Below are positions 1 through 7,454 of a stretch of 64,000 nucleotides of DNA, piece after piece. The notes beneath the pieces were generated by a model. That model did not search any database, had not been told where the DNA came from, and was given only the letters and a program-made list of their open reading frames with translations. The DNA is taken from assembly GCA_035715725.1 (NCBI GenBank), contig DASTKT010000162.1, forward strand, positions 1-64,000, read 5' to 3'. How positions within the stretch are numbered: the first letter of the stretch is position 1; each line of letters starts with the position of its first letter. Made by a program: the position numbers and the translations under genes. The DNA comes from JADGGV01 sp035715725 (lineage in GTDB: Bacteria; Gemmatimonadota; Gemmatimonadetes; Longimicrobiales; RSA9).

Positions 1-410
1 CGGCGCTGAACTCGCCGGTCACGAAATGGACGCTCGGCGCGACGCTGCGGGACCTGCCGGTCGCGAACGGCGCGGGGAACCTGCTCGGCGGGCTCACGTT
101 CCGCTACGTGAACGGCTACTACTTCCGCTCCGGGATCAACACCGGGAATATCCCGAGCTTCGGCACCCTGGACCTGAACCTGGGCTACCGGATCCCGCGG
201 CTGAACTCCACGGTGAGCGTGGGCGTGAGCAACCTGTACACGTGCAGCCAGGACCCGGATCACCCTTTCCTGTATGCGACGACGGACGCGCAGAAGACGA
301 AGCCGACGAACCGCTCGAAAAAGTGCGGCGTCGACGTCGGGCACCAGGAGATGATCAACATGCCGAACATCGGCACGATGGTCTTCGTCGGGGTGCGGTA
401 CAGCCGGTGA
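1..410 (+). CDS. TonB-dependent outer-membrane receptor, C-terminal end (partial)
   Basis: The open frame enters from the window edge (frame 3) and stops at 408-410. The visible 135 residues alternate short beta-strand-like stretches such as FRYVNGYYF, LDLNLGYRI and VFVGVRY with Asn/Thr/Gly-rich loops. This is the usual look of the last strands of a 22-strand TonB-dependent barrel. Two Cys (CSQD and KKCGVD) sit in an extracellular-type loop and could form a disulfide. The chain ends in Arg rather than the classical terminal Phe. The signal peptide, plug and TonB box lie outside the window. Its TGA overlaps the GTG start of the esterase by 4 bp, so the two are probably co-expressed. The substrate is unknown; the esterase and acyl-CoA ligase next door hint at a lipid or ester ligand (inference). 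Confidence 0.8.
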   Translation, partial: ALNSPVTKWTLGATLRDLPVANGAGNLLGGLTFRYVNGYYFRSGINTGNIPSFGTLDLNLGYRIPRLNSTVSVGVSNLYTCSQDPDHPFLYATTDAQKTKPTNRSKKCGVDVGHQEMINMPNIGTMVFVGVRYSR

Positions 411-1348
411 GCGACACGGGCGACGTCCGGGAGGGGAGCTACACCGGCGCGGCGGGGACGCGCCGGTGGCGGCTCTACCTCCCGCCCGCCCACGACGGCG
501 GGCGGGCGCTCCCGCTCGTCGTCCTGCTGCACGGCTGCACGCAGGACCCGGCGGACCTGGCCGCGGGGACGCGGATGGACGCGGTGGCGGCCGAGGCCGG
601 GGTGATGGTGCTGTACCCGGAGCAGCCCGCCGCGCACAACGAGAAGAAGTGCTGGAACTGGTACGACCCGGCGCACCAGCGGCGCGACGCGGGCGAGCCG
701 TCGCTCATCGCCGGGATGACGCGCCAGATCATGGCGGAGTACGCGGTCGATCCGGCCCGCGTGTACGTCGGCGGCATCTCCGCCGGCGGTGGGATGGCCG
801 TGATCCTCGCGGCGACGTATCCGGACCTCTACGCCGCGGCGGCGGCGCACTCCGGCGTGGCGTACGGCGCGGCGCGGGACGTGATGAGCGCGCTCGTCGC
901 GATGGCCGGAAACGCGCCGGATCCGCGGTTGCAGGCCCGCGCGGCGTTCGAGGCGATGGGCGCGCGGGCGCGGCCGGTCCCCCTGCTCGTCGCGCACGGT
1001 GAGGCGGACCCGGTGGTCCGCGCGGCGAACACGCGGCAGATCGTGGAGCAGTTCCTCGAGCTGGCGCGACTGGCCGGCGCCGAAGCGCGCGGCGCCGCCG
1101 AGGAGGAGCGCGGGGAGGCCGGCGGTTACGCCTACACCCGCGCGCTCCACCGGGACGCGTCGGGGCGCGTGCTCGTGGAGAGCTGGCTGGTCGAGGGGCT
1201 CGGGCACGCCTGGTCGGGCGGCTCGCCGGCCGGCACGTTCACCGATCCGAAGGGACCGGATATCAGCCGCGAGATGCTGCGCTTCTTCCTCGAGCACCGC
1301 CTGCCGGGCTCGCCGGCCGTGCCGGCGAGCGGAGTGCGCACACCATGA
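407..1348 (+). CDS. PHB depolymerase/LpqC-family alpha/beta-hydrolase esterase
   Basis: This 313-residue alpha/beta hydrolase of the polyhydroxybutyrate-depolymerase-like esterase family hydrolyses short-chain or aryl esters in known relatives. Visible features are the family HGC oxyanion motif (HGCTQDP, residues 42-48), the nucleophile elbow GISAGG with Ser125, a later GEADPVV with the acid Asp, and GLGHAWSGG with the catalytic His. The GTG start at 407 is chosen because the frame upstream is antisense-like and the GTG overlaps the receptor stop as GTGA. No signal peptide is evident, so it may be cytoplasmic. The 3' end overlaps the next gene as ATGA at 1345-1348. Co-transcription with a receptor and an acyl-CoA ligase suggests uptake and activation of an esterified acid (inference). 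Confidence 0.85.
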   Translation: MSDTGDVREGSYTGAAGTRRWRLYLPPAHDGGRALPLVVLLHGCTQDPADLAAGTRMDAVAAEAGVMVLYPEQPAAHNEKKCWNWYDPAHQRRDAGEPSLIAGMTRQIMAEYAVDPARVYVGGISAGGGMAVILAATYPDLYAAAAAHSGVAYGAARDVMSALVAMAGNAPDPRLQARAAFEAMGARARPVPLLVAHGEADPVVRAANTRQIVEQFLELARLAGAEARGAAEEERGEAGGYAYTRALHRDASGRVLVESWLVEGLGHAWSGGSPAGTFTDPKGPDISREMLRFFLEHRLPGSPAVPASGVRTP

Positions 1349-2943
1349 GCGCGACGCTCTTCCCCGCCCACCCGGACCCGCTCCGCCACTGGCGCCGGCT
1401 CACGCCCGACCGGATCGCGCTCGTGGACCGCGTCCGCGGTGACCGGCGCACCTACGCCGAGCTGGACGCCGGCGCGGACCGGTGGGCCGCGGCGCTGGCC
1501 TCGCTCGGGACCGGCGCGGGCGACCTGGTCGCGGTGCTGGCCACGAACCGCCGCGAGCAGATCGAGCTGTTCTTCGCCTGCGGCCGGCTGGGCGCGGCCC
1601 TCGTCCCGCTGAACTGGCGCCTCGCCCCCGCGGAGCTCGGGCCGATCCTCGCCGATGCGCGGCCCCGCCTGCTGCTGGGCGAAGCCCGGTTTCGGGGCGC
1701 GGCAGAGGAAGCTTCACGGCAGAGTGGAGGAGTGGGAGAGTGGGGGAGTGGGAGACCGCCGGGCGGGAGGATCCCCCACTCCCCCCCTCCCCCGCTCCCC
1801 CACTCCGCCGTCTGGCTGGATCTCGACGCCGACGCGCCGGCGCTGCTCGAGCGCGCCGCAGAGCCTCCCGCCGACCGCCCCGTCGCCCCCGAGGACCCCG
1901 CGCTCGTGCTCTACACGTCCGGCAGCACGGGCCGGCCGAAGGGCGCGGTGCTGCCGCACCGGCAGATCGTGTGGAACGCCGTCGCGACGACGACGAGCTG
2001 GGAGCTGGGCTCCGCCGACGTGGCGCCGATCTCGACGCCGCTCTTCCACACGGGCGGCTGGAACGTCTTCGCGACGCCGCTCTGGCATCGCGGCGGCACG
2101 GTCGTGCTCCTCGACGCGTTCGACCCGGCCACGTTCCTCGACGTCATGGCGGAGGAGGGGTGCACGTTCTCGCTGACCGTGCCGACGCAGCTCCTGATGC
2201 TGCTCCAGCAGCCGTCGTGGGGCCGGCCGCTCCCGGCGCTGCGCAGCTTCATGTCGGGCGGCGCGTCGATGCCGCCGGCCGTGGCCGAGCGGGTCCGCGG
2301 CGCCGGCTACCGGCTGCGGGAGGGGTATGGCCTGACGGAGTGCGGGCCGAACTGCTTCGCCAGCACGAACGAGGCGTCGCTGCGCCGGCCGGGGAGCGTG
2401 GGATGGCCGATCGCGCACCTGTCGATGCGTCTGGAGGCGGAGGACGGCCGCGAGGCGGAGGTCGGCGAGCCCGGCGAGCTGCTGCTCCGCGGCCCACAGC
2501 GCTTCTCCGGCTACCTGCGCGATCCGGAGCGCACGGCGGAGGCGCTGACGCCGGACGGCTGGCTCCGCACCGGCGACCTGGCGCGGCGGGACGCGGACGG
2601 GGCCTTCTACATCTGCGGGCGCCGCAAGGAGATGTTCATCTCGGGCGGCGAGAACGTCTTCCCCGGGGAGGTCGAGGCGGCGCTCGCGGACTGCGCGGGC
2701 GTGGCGGAGGTCGCGGTGGTGGGCGTTCCCGACCGGCTCTGGGGCGAGGTCGGGCGCGCGTTCGTGGTGCGGCGGCCGGGCGCGCGGCTCACGGAGGCGG
2801 ACGTCGTCGCGCACGTGCGGGCGCGGCTCGCCGCCTACAAGGCGCCGAAGTCCGTGGTCTTCCTGGAGGCGATCCCGCGCCTCGGCTCCGGGAAGGTGGA
2901 CCGCCGCGCACTCGCATCCCTGGCCGCGGCGCCGGAGGCGTGA
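1345..2943 (+). CDS. AMP-binding acyl-CoA ligase with an in-frame low-complexity insert
   Basis: A 532-residue member of the ANL (acyl-CoA synthetase) superfamily, which activates a carboxylic acid to the acyl-adenylate and then to the CoA thioester. The P-loop-like motif LYTSGSTGRPKG lies at about residues 189-200. It is followed by the A5-type YGLTECGP, the A7-type GWLRTGDLARRD, the hinge region GRRKEMFISGGENVFPGEVE and the C-terminal catalytic Lys context PRLGSGKVDRRAL. Residues 124-156 (GGVGEW through PLPHS) fit no family element. They are encoded by a palindromic DNA insert whose 78 bp keep the frame. The start overlaps the esterase stop as ATGA and the 3' end overlaps the next gene as TGATG. 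Substrate is unknown; fatty or aromatic acids are both possible. Confidence 0.88.
   Translation: MSATLFPAHPDPLRHWRRLTPDRIALVDRVRGDRRTYAELDAGADRWAAALASLGTGAGDLVAVLATNRREQIELFFACGRLGAALVPLNWRLAPAELGPILADARPRLLLGEARFRGAAEEASRQSGGVGEWGSGRPPGGRIPHSPPPPLPHSAVWLDLDADAPALLERAAEPPADRPVAPEDPALVLYTSGSTGRPKGAVLPHRQIVWNAVATTTSWELGSADVAPISTPLFHTGGWNVFATPLWHRGGTVVLLDAFDPATFLDVMAEEGCTFSLTVPTQLLMLLQQPSWGRPLPALRSFMSGGASMPPAVAERVRGAGYRLREGYGLTECGPNCFASTNEASLRRPGSVGWPIAHLSMRLEAEDGREAEVGEPGELLLRGPQRFSGYLRDPERTAEALTPDGWLRTGDLARRDADGAFYICGRRKEMFISGGENVFPGEVEAALADCAGVAEVAVVGVPDRLWGEVGRAFVVRRPGARLTEADVVAHVRARLAAYKAPKSVVFLEAIPRLGSGKVDRRALASLAAAPEA
1729..1806. repeat. Palindromic element inserted in frame within the acyl-CoA ligase gene
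   Basis: Purine-rich and pyrimidine-rich arms face each other. GGAGTGGGAGAG (1729-1740) matches the complement of CTCCCCCACTCC (1795-1806) at 11 of 12 positions. An inner pair at 1738-1753 and 1772-1789 also pairs imperfectly. The element is 78 bp, a multiple of three, and is read through as Gly/Glu/Trp- then Pro/His/Ser-rich peptide in a loop between conserved ligase elements. A related inverted repeat lies between genes at 63314-63364. It resembles the concept of Rickettsia palindromic elements that insert inside reading frames; identity with any named element is not claimed. Confidence 0.6.
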
Positions 2944-3512
2944 TGGCGAAGGCGAAGGGCTCGACGCTGCGCGCGACGCTGGGCTTCCTCGACCGGCATC
3001 CGCGGCCGGGCACGCGCGAGGCCGTGCTGGCGCGGCTCGAGCCGGAGCTGCGGCGCACGGTCGAGGGGGCGGAGCCGACGGCCGAGCTGCCGTTCGAGGT
3101 GGCGCTCGCGCTCTGGCGCGCCGCCGACGCGCTCCTCGCCGGCGAGGACCCGGGCTGGGTCGAGCGCGCCGGCGCCGACTCCATCGAGTCGATCGGGATG
3201 CGCCTCTACGGCGGGATCCTGCGCAAGGCGAGCCCGATCGAGTTCCTCACGCAGCCCGTCAAGCTCTTCCGCCTCTACTACCACAGCGGCGACATGGAGG
3301 TGGTCGAGCAGGCGCCCGGCCGGGCGGTGCTCCGGCTCGTCGGCTTCGACCAGCCGGACCGGCTCTTCTGCCGGCGCCAGGCCGGCGGGCTGCGCCGCGC
3401 GCTCGAGCTCGCCGGCGGCCGCGACGCCAGCGTGCGCCACGTCCGCTGCGAGATCGAGGGCGACGCGTTCTGCGAGTGGGAGCTGCGCTGGGACGAGGCG
3501 GAGCGCGGCTGA
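2943..3512 (+). CDS. V4R-like small-molecule-binding protein (hypothetical)
   Basis: The 189-residue product starts with the ATG of a TGATG overlap with the ligase. The N-terminal half is helical (FLDRHPRPGTREAVLARLEPELRR). The C-terminal half contains SIGMRLYGGILRKASPIEFLTQPVKLFRLYY, then VRLVGF-like strands and a terminal H-x3-CEIEGDAFCEWELRW. That last Cys-Gly-Asp-x-Cys-x-(aromatic) pattern resembles the end of V4R (4-vinyl reductase) and heme-NO-binding-like folds. It is also like the paralogous family I recall as TIGR02265 of myxobacteria. Function is not known; such domains usually sense a small molecule or metal. It is the last gene of a four-gene overlapping unit and is followed by a hairpin. 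Confidence 0.55.
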   Translation: MAKAKGSTLRATLGFLDRHPRPGTREAVLARLEPELRRTVEGAEPTAELPFEVALALWRAADALLAGEDPGWVERAGADSIESIGMRLYGGILRKASPIEFLTQPVKLFRLYYHSGDMEVVEQAPGRAVLRLVGFDQPDRLFCRRQAGGLRRALELAGGRDASVRHVRCEIEGDAFCEWELRWDEAERG

Positions 3513-3526
3513 GACGCCGGCCGGCG

Positions 3527-3559
3527 CGGCGCGGCGGACGGAGACGTGCCGCCGCGCCG
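3527..3559. terminator. Bidirectional hairpin terminator between convergent genes
   Basis: A perfect 11-bp stem (CGGCGCGGCGG with CCGCCGCGCCG) and an 11-nt loop lie in the 58-bp gap between the convergent genes ending at 3512 and 3571. There is no clear T-run, as is common in GC-rich genomes. Confidence 0.5.
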
Positions 3560-3570
3560 AGCGGCCGCCC

Positions 3571-4728
3571 TCAGTGCCGGTGCGGCGCCGTCTTGCTCGC
3601 CCCATCCACGTTCGCGGGCGGCGCCGCCTTCGCCGCGGACGCGCCCCCGGTCCCCACCGCGCCCGGCGCCGCCTCGCCCATCATCCGCATCTCGTGCCCG
3701 CCGTGCTGCATCGGCTGCCCGCCGTGCTCCATCGGCATTCCACCGTACGTGACCTCGAGGTCGCGCTGCAGCTCGGGGTCGCCGAGGTCGACGCGCGGCC
3801 ACTTCGCGCCGCCCGACGGGACGACGATTCCGCCGAGCGCGCCCATCCCGCCGCCGGGGATCGCATGCCCCGTGGGGTTGTCGTAGAACGCGGTCAGCCG
3901 GTAGACGTGCTCCGGCTCGACCTTGATGCCGCCCTTCCACCAGAACTTCCCGCGCGGCATCCCGACGACGTCGCCGGTGGCGTCGAGCTGGGGGCGCGCC
4001 TCCCAGAGCACGGTCTTCGCCGTGACGTCCTCGAAGCGCAGCAGCGTGGCGTAGCGATGGAGATGCCCGCCGACGCCGAGGACGCGGGCGGCCACGCTCG
4101 GCTTCCCCTCCCAGCTCTTCTGCGACTTGCCGGCGGGGAGGTCGTACTCGTGGATCCCGGCCGGCGGCATGACATCCATGTAGAACGGGTGGACCGAGAA
4201 CGGCGGGATCCACGTCCCGCCATCGACGAACGGCATGCTGATGCGCATCTCGACGCCCTGGTACGAGCGGCCGGTCGGATTGTGCAGCATCGTCGTCACG
4301 AGGAGCCGCTCGCCCTTGCGCACCCTCAGCCCGAGGAGCCGGGGCAGCTTCACCGGGGCGGTCTCGGAGCCCATCGCGCCGATGCGCAGCATGATCGGCG
4401 AGAACAGCTCGCGCCGGTCGGGCATGATCAGGTTCAGGTGGTGCACGACGGCGCGCGGGACGGGCCGGCCGTTCCGGTCCACCATCTCGAGCCCGTAGCC
4501 TTGCAGCCAGCCGTCGCGCGGGATCACCACGGTCTGCGCGGGCGGCTCCGTCATGCCGCCGTGCGGGGCGCCCGCCGGCAGGTCGATCGGGGAGAGCGTC
4601 ACCACGATCCGGCCGTTCTGCGGATCGTCCCGGAGAGCGAGCTTCGGGCTCTGGGCGCGCAGCGGCGCCACCATACCGAGCCCCGCGAGGAGAGAGGACG
4701 CGGTGATGCGTCCGAGGGTTCGATGCAT
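3571..4728 (-). CDS. Secreted PHM-like (copper type II monooxygenase-fold) protein with His/Met-rich tail
   Basis: The 385-residue precursor has a signal peptide ending near PLRAQ (residue 26). The possible copper ligands occur in the order and spacing of peptidylglycine alpha-hydroxylating monooxygenase: adjacent His96-His97 (VVHHLN), His149 (MLHNPTG), His222-x-His224 (GGHLHRY) and Met295 (GGGMGALGG). In rat PHM the order is His107, His108, His172, His242, His244 and Met314. The tail from about residue 330 carries MEHGGQPMQHGGHEMRMM, a likely extra metal-binding stretch, then an Ala/Pro linker and APHRH. It could be an ascorbate-type dicopper monooxygenase or a periplasmic copper-binding protein on the same fold. 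The substrate is unknown and no copper-export genes adjoin it. A hairpin separates it from the upstream NHL gene. Confidence 0.6.
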   Translation of the reverse strand: MHRTLGRITASSLLAGLGMVAPLRAQSPKLALRDDPQNGRIVVTLSPIDLPAGAPHGGMTEPPAQTVVIPRDGWLQGYGLEMVDRNGRPVPRAVVHHLNLIMPDRRELFSPIMLRIGAMGSETAPVKLPRLLGLRVRKGERLLVTTMLHNPTGRSYQGVEMRISMPFVDGGTWIPPFSVHPFYMDVMPPAGIHEYDLPAGKSQKSWEGKPSVAARVLGVGGHLHRYATLLRFEDVTAKTVLWEARPQLDATGDVVGMPRGKFWWKGGIKVEPEHVYRLTAFYDNPTGHAIPGGGMGALGGIVVPSGGAKWPRVDLGDPELQRDLEVTYGGMPMEHGGQPMQHGGHEMRMMGEAAPGAVGTGGASAAKAAPPANVDGASKTAPHRH

Positions 4729-4753
4729 GGTCAGGTCGTCTGTTCGTGCCTGG

Positions 4754-4780
4754 CCCGGCGCTCGCGCTCGCGGCGCCGGG
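4754..4780 (-). terminator. Hairpin downstream of the thioredoxin/NHL gene
   Basis: An 8-bp stem CCCGGCGC/GCGCCGGG with an 11-nt loop lies 57 bp after the stop of the NHL gene and 26 bp before the start of the PHM-like gene. It may attenuate read-through between the two minus-strand genes. Confidence 0.35.
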
Positions 4781-4836
4781 AGCGGTCGGTCGCGGACAAG
4801 ATAAAGGCGACGTCGGCGCCCGCCACCACGCGTCGC

Positions 4837-6282
4837 CTACAGCCCGCTCACCTCCAGCGGGCCCGCCTCTCCGGAGGCCAGGTCGACGAGGACGATCCGG
4901 TGGTGGTTCGTGTCGGCGACGTACAGCCGCTCGCCGTCCGTCGCGATCCCGCCGGGCTCCCACAGCTCCGCGGCCAGCAGCGTCGTACTGGTCCGCGTCT
5001 CGGGGTCCACGACCTTGATCGCGTCGTTGTACGTGTCGGCGACGTAGAGCCGGTCGCGCACCACGCAGACCGCGAGCGGGTGCTGCAGGCGCACGGCATC
5101 GCCCATGCCGTCCTTGTCGCCGAAGTCGAAGAGCCCGGTGCCGACGATGGTGCCGACGTCGCCTTCCGGCAGCGTGGCCCAGCGGATCGCGCTGGCCTCG
5201 CTGTCCGCGAAGAAGAGCCGCCGGCCGTCCGGGGCGAGGCCGCTCGGCTGCGCCAGCGCGGCCTCCCGCCCGACGCCGTCGAACAGCTCCTCGGCGCCGC
5301 TCCCCACCCACGGCTCCGCCACGCTCCGCTCGAGGTCGACGCGCCAGAGCTGGTGCGAGCCCGCCATGGCCACGTACAGCCGCGCGTCCAGCGGGAGCAC
5401 GTCCCAGGGGGAGTTGAGCGCCGTCTCCCGAGCCGGCCCGGCCGCCGGCGGGTAGCGCCGGGACTGCTCTCCGGTCCCGGCGACCGTCTCCACGGTCCAC
5501 TCGCCGATGCGCACGGCCCGGACCGCATGGTTGCCGGTATCGGCGACGAAGAGCCGGCCCGCCGCCGGCGCGACGCCCTGCGGGCCGCGGAAGCGCGCCT
5601 CGGCCGCCGGGCCGTCCGCGAGCCCCTCGCCCCCGCCGACCACGACCTCGACCTCGGCCGAGCGGCCGTCGGCGGCGAGGCGCGCCACTACGATGCGGTC
5701 GTGGCCGGTGTCGGCGATGTAGAGGCGGCGGTCGGCGGCGTCCACCGCGACCTTCCCCGGGTAACGCAGCGGCCGGTCGGGCTCCGGCGGGTCCGTCGGG
5801 AAGACGCGCGGCTCCGGGTCGAGCGTCCCCTTCTGCGCAGCGTCGTCGATGATCCGCCGGACCGCGGTGGCGAGCTGCGCGGCCGGCACCTCCCCGGCCT
5901 GCTGCGCCACGACGTACCCCTCGGGGTCGAGCAGCACCAGCGTGGGCCAGGCGCGCACCGCGTACGAGCGCCAGACCCGGAACTGGCGGTCGTTCACGAG
6001 CGGGTGGGCGAGCCCGAGCCGCAGCGCCGCCTGCCGGATGTTCTCCGTCACCCGTTCCGCGAGGAACTTGCCGGAGTGCACGCCGACGACCACCAGCTCG
6101 GAGCGGATCTCGTCTTCCAGCTTCCGCAACTGCGGAAGTTCATGGAGGCAGTTGATTCAGCCGTAGGTCCAGAAGTCCAGCAGCGCGACCTTGCCGCGCA
6201 GGTCTTCCAGCCGCAGCGGCCGCCCACCGGTGTTGATCCAGTCGAGCCCGTCCGGGAACTCGGGCGCGTGTACGCGAGCCAT
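4837..6282 (-). CDS. Candidate selenoprotein: thioredoxin-like domain plus NHL repeats (NHLRC2-like), in-frame TGA at the redox site
   Basis: Reading from the ATG at 6282 (GGAAGG a few bases upstream) to the TGA at 4837 gives 481 residues if the internal TGA at 6159-6157 is decoded. The N-terminus matches the NHLRC2 family (APEFPDGLDWINT, LRLEDLRGKVALLDFWTYG). The TGA then falls exactly where the family has the first Cys of its C-x-x-C, followed by INCLHELPQLRKLEDEI. The predicted motif is Sec42-Ile-Asn-Cys45. The thioredoxin fold continues with ELVVVGVHSGKF and the cis-Pro context VRAWPTLVLLDPEGYVV. From about residue 155 at least five NHL repeats follow (LYIADTGHDRIV, LFVADTGNHAV, LYVADTYNDAI, LYVADTNHHRI), forming a beta-propeller. 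The 430 downstream codons are intact and well conserved, which argues against decay. The alternatives are a sequencing error (TGC to TGA) or a recent nonsense mutation. No sel genes lie in the window. Confidence 0.72.
6121..6138 (-). promoter_or_regulatory. Putative bacterial SECIS hairpin downstream of the in-frame TGA
   Basis: On the transcript the 18 nt at this site form a perfect 7-bp stem, CUUCCGC with GCGGAAG, closed by the tetraloop AGUU. Twenty-five nt separate the UGA from the loop. As I recall it, the general bacterial SECIS model needs a small apical loop with a G among its first two bases about 16-37 nt after the UGA; this hairpin fits. The stem depends on the codons CTT and TTG for Leu, which are unusual beside the CTG/CTC-rich surroundings, so the RNA structure may be selected. 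Confidence 0.6.
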
Positions 6283-6361
6283 GGCCACCTTCCGGTCGAG
6301 GGTCGATTGCGTCCCGTGCCGAGATGCAACAACGCCGCCCCGGCGGCGGTTCCAACGAGAA

Positions 6362-6394
6362 CCGCCCGGCGCGCGGTTGGGCGCGGCCGGGCGG
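6362..6394 (-). terminator. Hairpin after the etfB-etfA operon
   Basis: The stem CCGCCCGG (6362-6369) with CCGGGCGG (6387-6394) lies 22 bp beyond the etfA stop on the minus strand. There is no strong U-tract. Confidence 0.35.
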
Positions 6395-6415
6395 CCTTCA
6401 CGACCGATGCGCCGC

Positions 6416-7393
6416 TCAGCGCAGCTTCCGGATCTCCTCCGCCAGCCGCGGCACGATCTCCAGCGCATCCCCGACCACGCCGTAGTCGGCCACCTTGAAG
6501 ATCGGCGCGTCCGGGTCCTTGTTGATCGCGACGATCGTCTTCGCGCTCCGCATCCCCGCCAGGTGCTGCATCGCGCCGCTGATCCCGACGGCGATGTAGA
6601 GCTGCGGCGAGACCGTCTTGCCCGTCTGGCCGACCTGCTCGGCGTGCGGGCGCCAGCCGGCGTCGACGACGGCGCGCGAAGCGCCGAGCGCCGCGCGCGG
6701 ACCGATCGCCTCGACGAGCTGCTCGAGGACGCCCCAGTTCTCCGGGCCCTTGAGCCCGCGCCCGCCGCTCACGATGACCGGCGCCTCGGCCACGTCCAGC
6801 TTCGCGCCGGCCGCCGCCTTGAGCTCCCGGATCTTCACGCGCCCGGCGTCCGCCGGCGCCTGCAGCCGCTCGACCGCGCCGGCCTTGCCGGATTCCGCCG
6901 GCCGGAACGTGTTCGGCCGGACCGAGACCATGCGCGGCTCGCCCTGCAGCGCGACCTTCGCGAACACGCGGCCGGCGTAGACGGGGCGCGTGACGACGAG
7001 GTCCCCGCCGTCGAGCGCCAGATCCGTGACCTCCGCGGCGAGCGGCACGTCGAGGCGCGCCGCCACGCGCGGCGAGAGGTCGCGCCCCTGCGCCGTCGCC
7101 GCGAAGATCGCGGCGAAGTAGCCCTTGCCCTGCGCCGCGTCCGCCACCACCCGCGCGTACGCCTCCGGCGCGTAGCGCCCGAGCGCGGGCGACTCGGCCA
7201 CGAGCACCCGGTCGGCGCCGAACCGGCCCAGCTCCGCCGCCAGCCCGGCCACGCCGTCCCCGCCCACCAGCACCGCGTGCACCTCGGCGCCGCCGCCGTC
7301 CGCCAGCCGGCGCCCGGCCGCCAGCGCCTCCAGCGAGACGCGCCGCAGCTCCCCGTCGCGCTGCTCCGCGACGACCAGTATGTTCCCCGGCAT
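6416..7393 (-). CDS. etfA: Electron transfer flavoprotein alpha subunit
   Basis: The 325-residue protein begins ILVVAEQRDGELRRVSLEAL, typical of the EtfA N-terminal domain. It carries the C-terminal FAD-binding signature as IVSGGRGLKGPENW, then SRAVVDAGWRPHAEQVGQTGKTVSPQLYIAVGISGAMQHLAGMR and AINKDPDAPIFKVADYGVVGD. With EtfB it accepts electrons from acyl-CoA and related dehydrogenases and passes them to ETF:quinone oxidoreductase. The ATG start has GGGAGG five bases upstream. It lies 61 bp downstream of etfB. No dehydrogenase is adjacent, but two acyl-CoA ligases occur in this window, consistent with acyl-CoA oxidation elsewhere. Confidence 0.97.
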   Translation of the reverse strand: MPGNILVVAEQRDGELRRVSLEALAAGRRLADGGGAEVHAVLVGGDGVAGLAAELGRFGADRVLVAESPALGRYAPEAYARVVADAAQGKGYFAAIFAATAQGRDLSPRVAARLDVPLAAEVTDLALDGGDLVVTRPVYAGRVFAKVALQGEPRMVSVRPNTFRPAESGKAGAVERLQAPADAGRVKIRELKAAAGAKLDVAEAPVIVSGGRGLKGPENWGVLEQLVEAIGPRAALGASRAVVDAGWRPHAEQVGQTGKTVSPQLYIAVGISGAMQHLAGMRSAKTIVAINKDPDAPIFKVADYGVVGDALEIVPRLAEEIRKLR

Positions 7394-7454
7394 CAGATCC
7401 TCCCGGCCCGCCGCGCGCCGGCGGCGTCGCTTGCGTTCGTCATGGGACGGCCTC

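Noticed and set aside
2943..3512. Assigning the V4R-like protein as a 4-vinyl protochlorophyllide reductase
   Set aside because: Only the end of the domain is reminiscent and no bacteriochlorophyll genes are near.
6157..6468. Separate short gene ending at the TGA before the thioredoxin/NHL frame
   Set aside because: The frame, domain content and ribosome-binding site show it is the N-terminus of the same protein, with the TGA at the redox position. Upstream of 6282 the composition is not protein-like.
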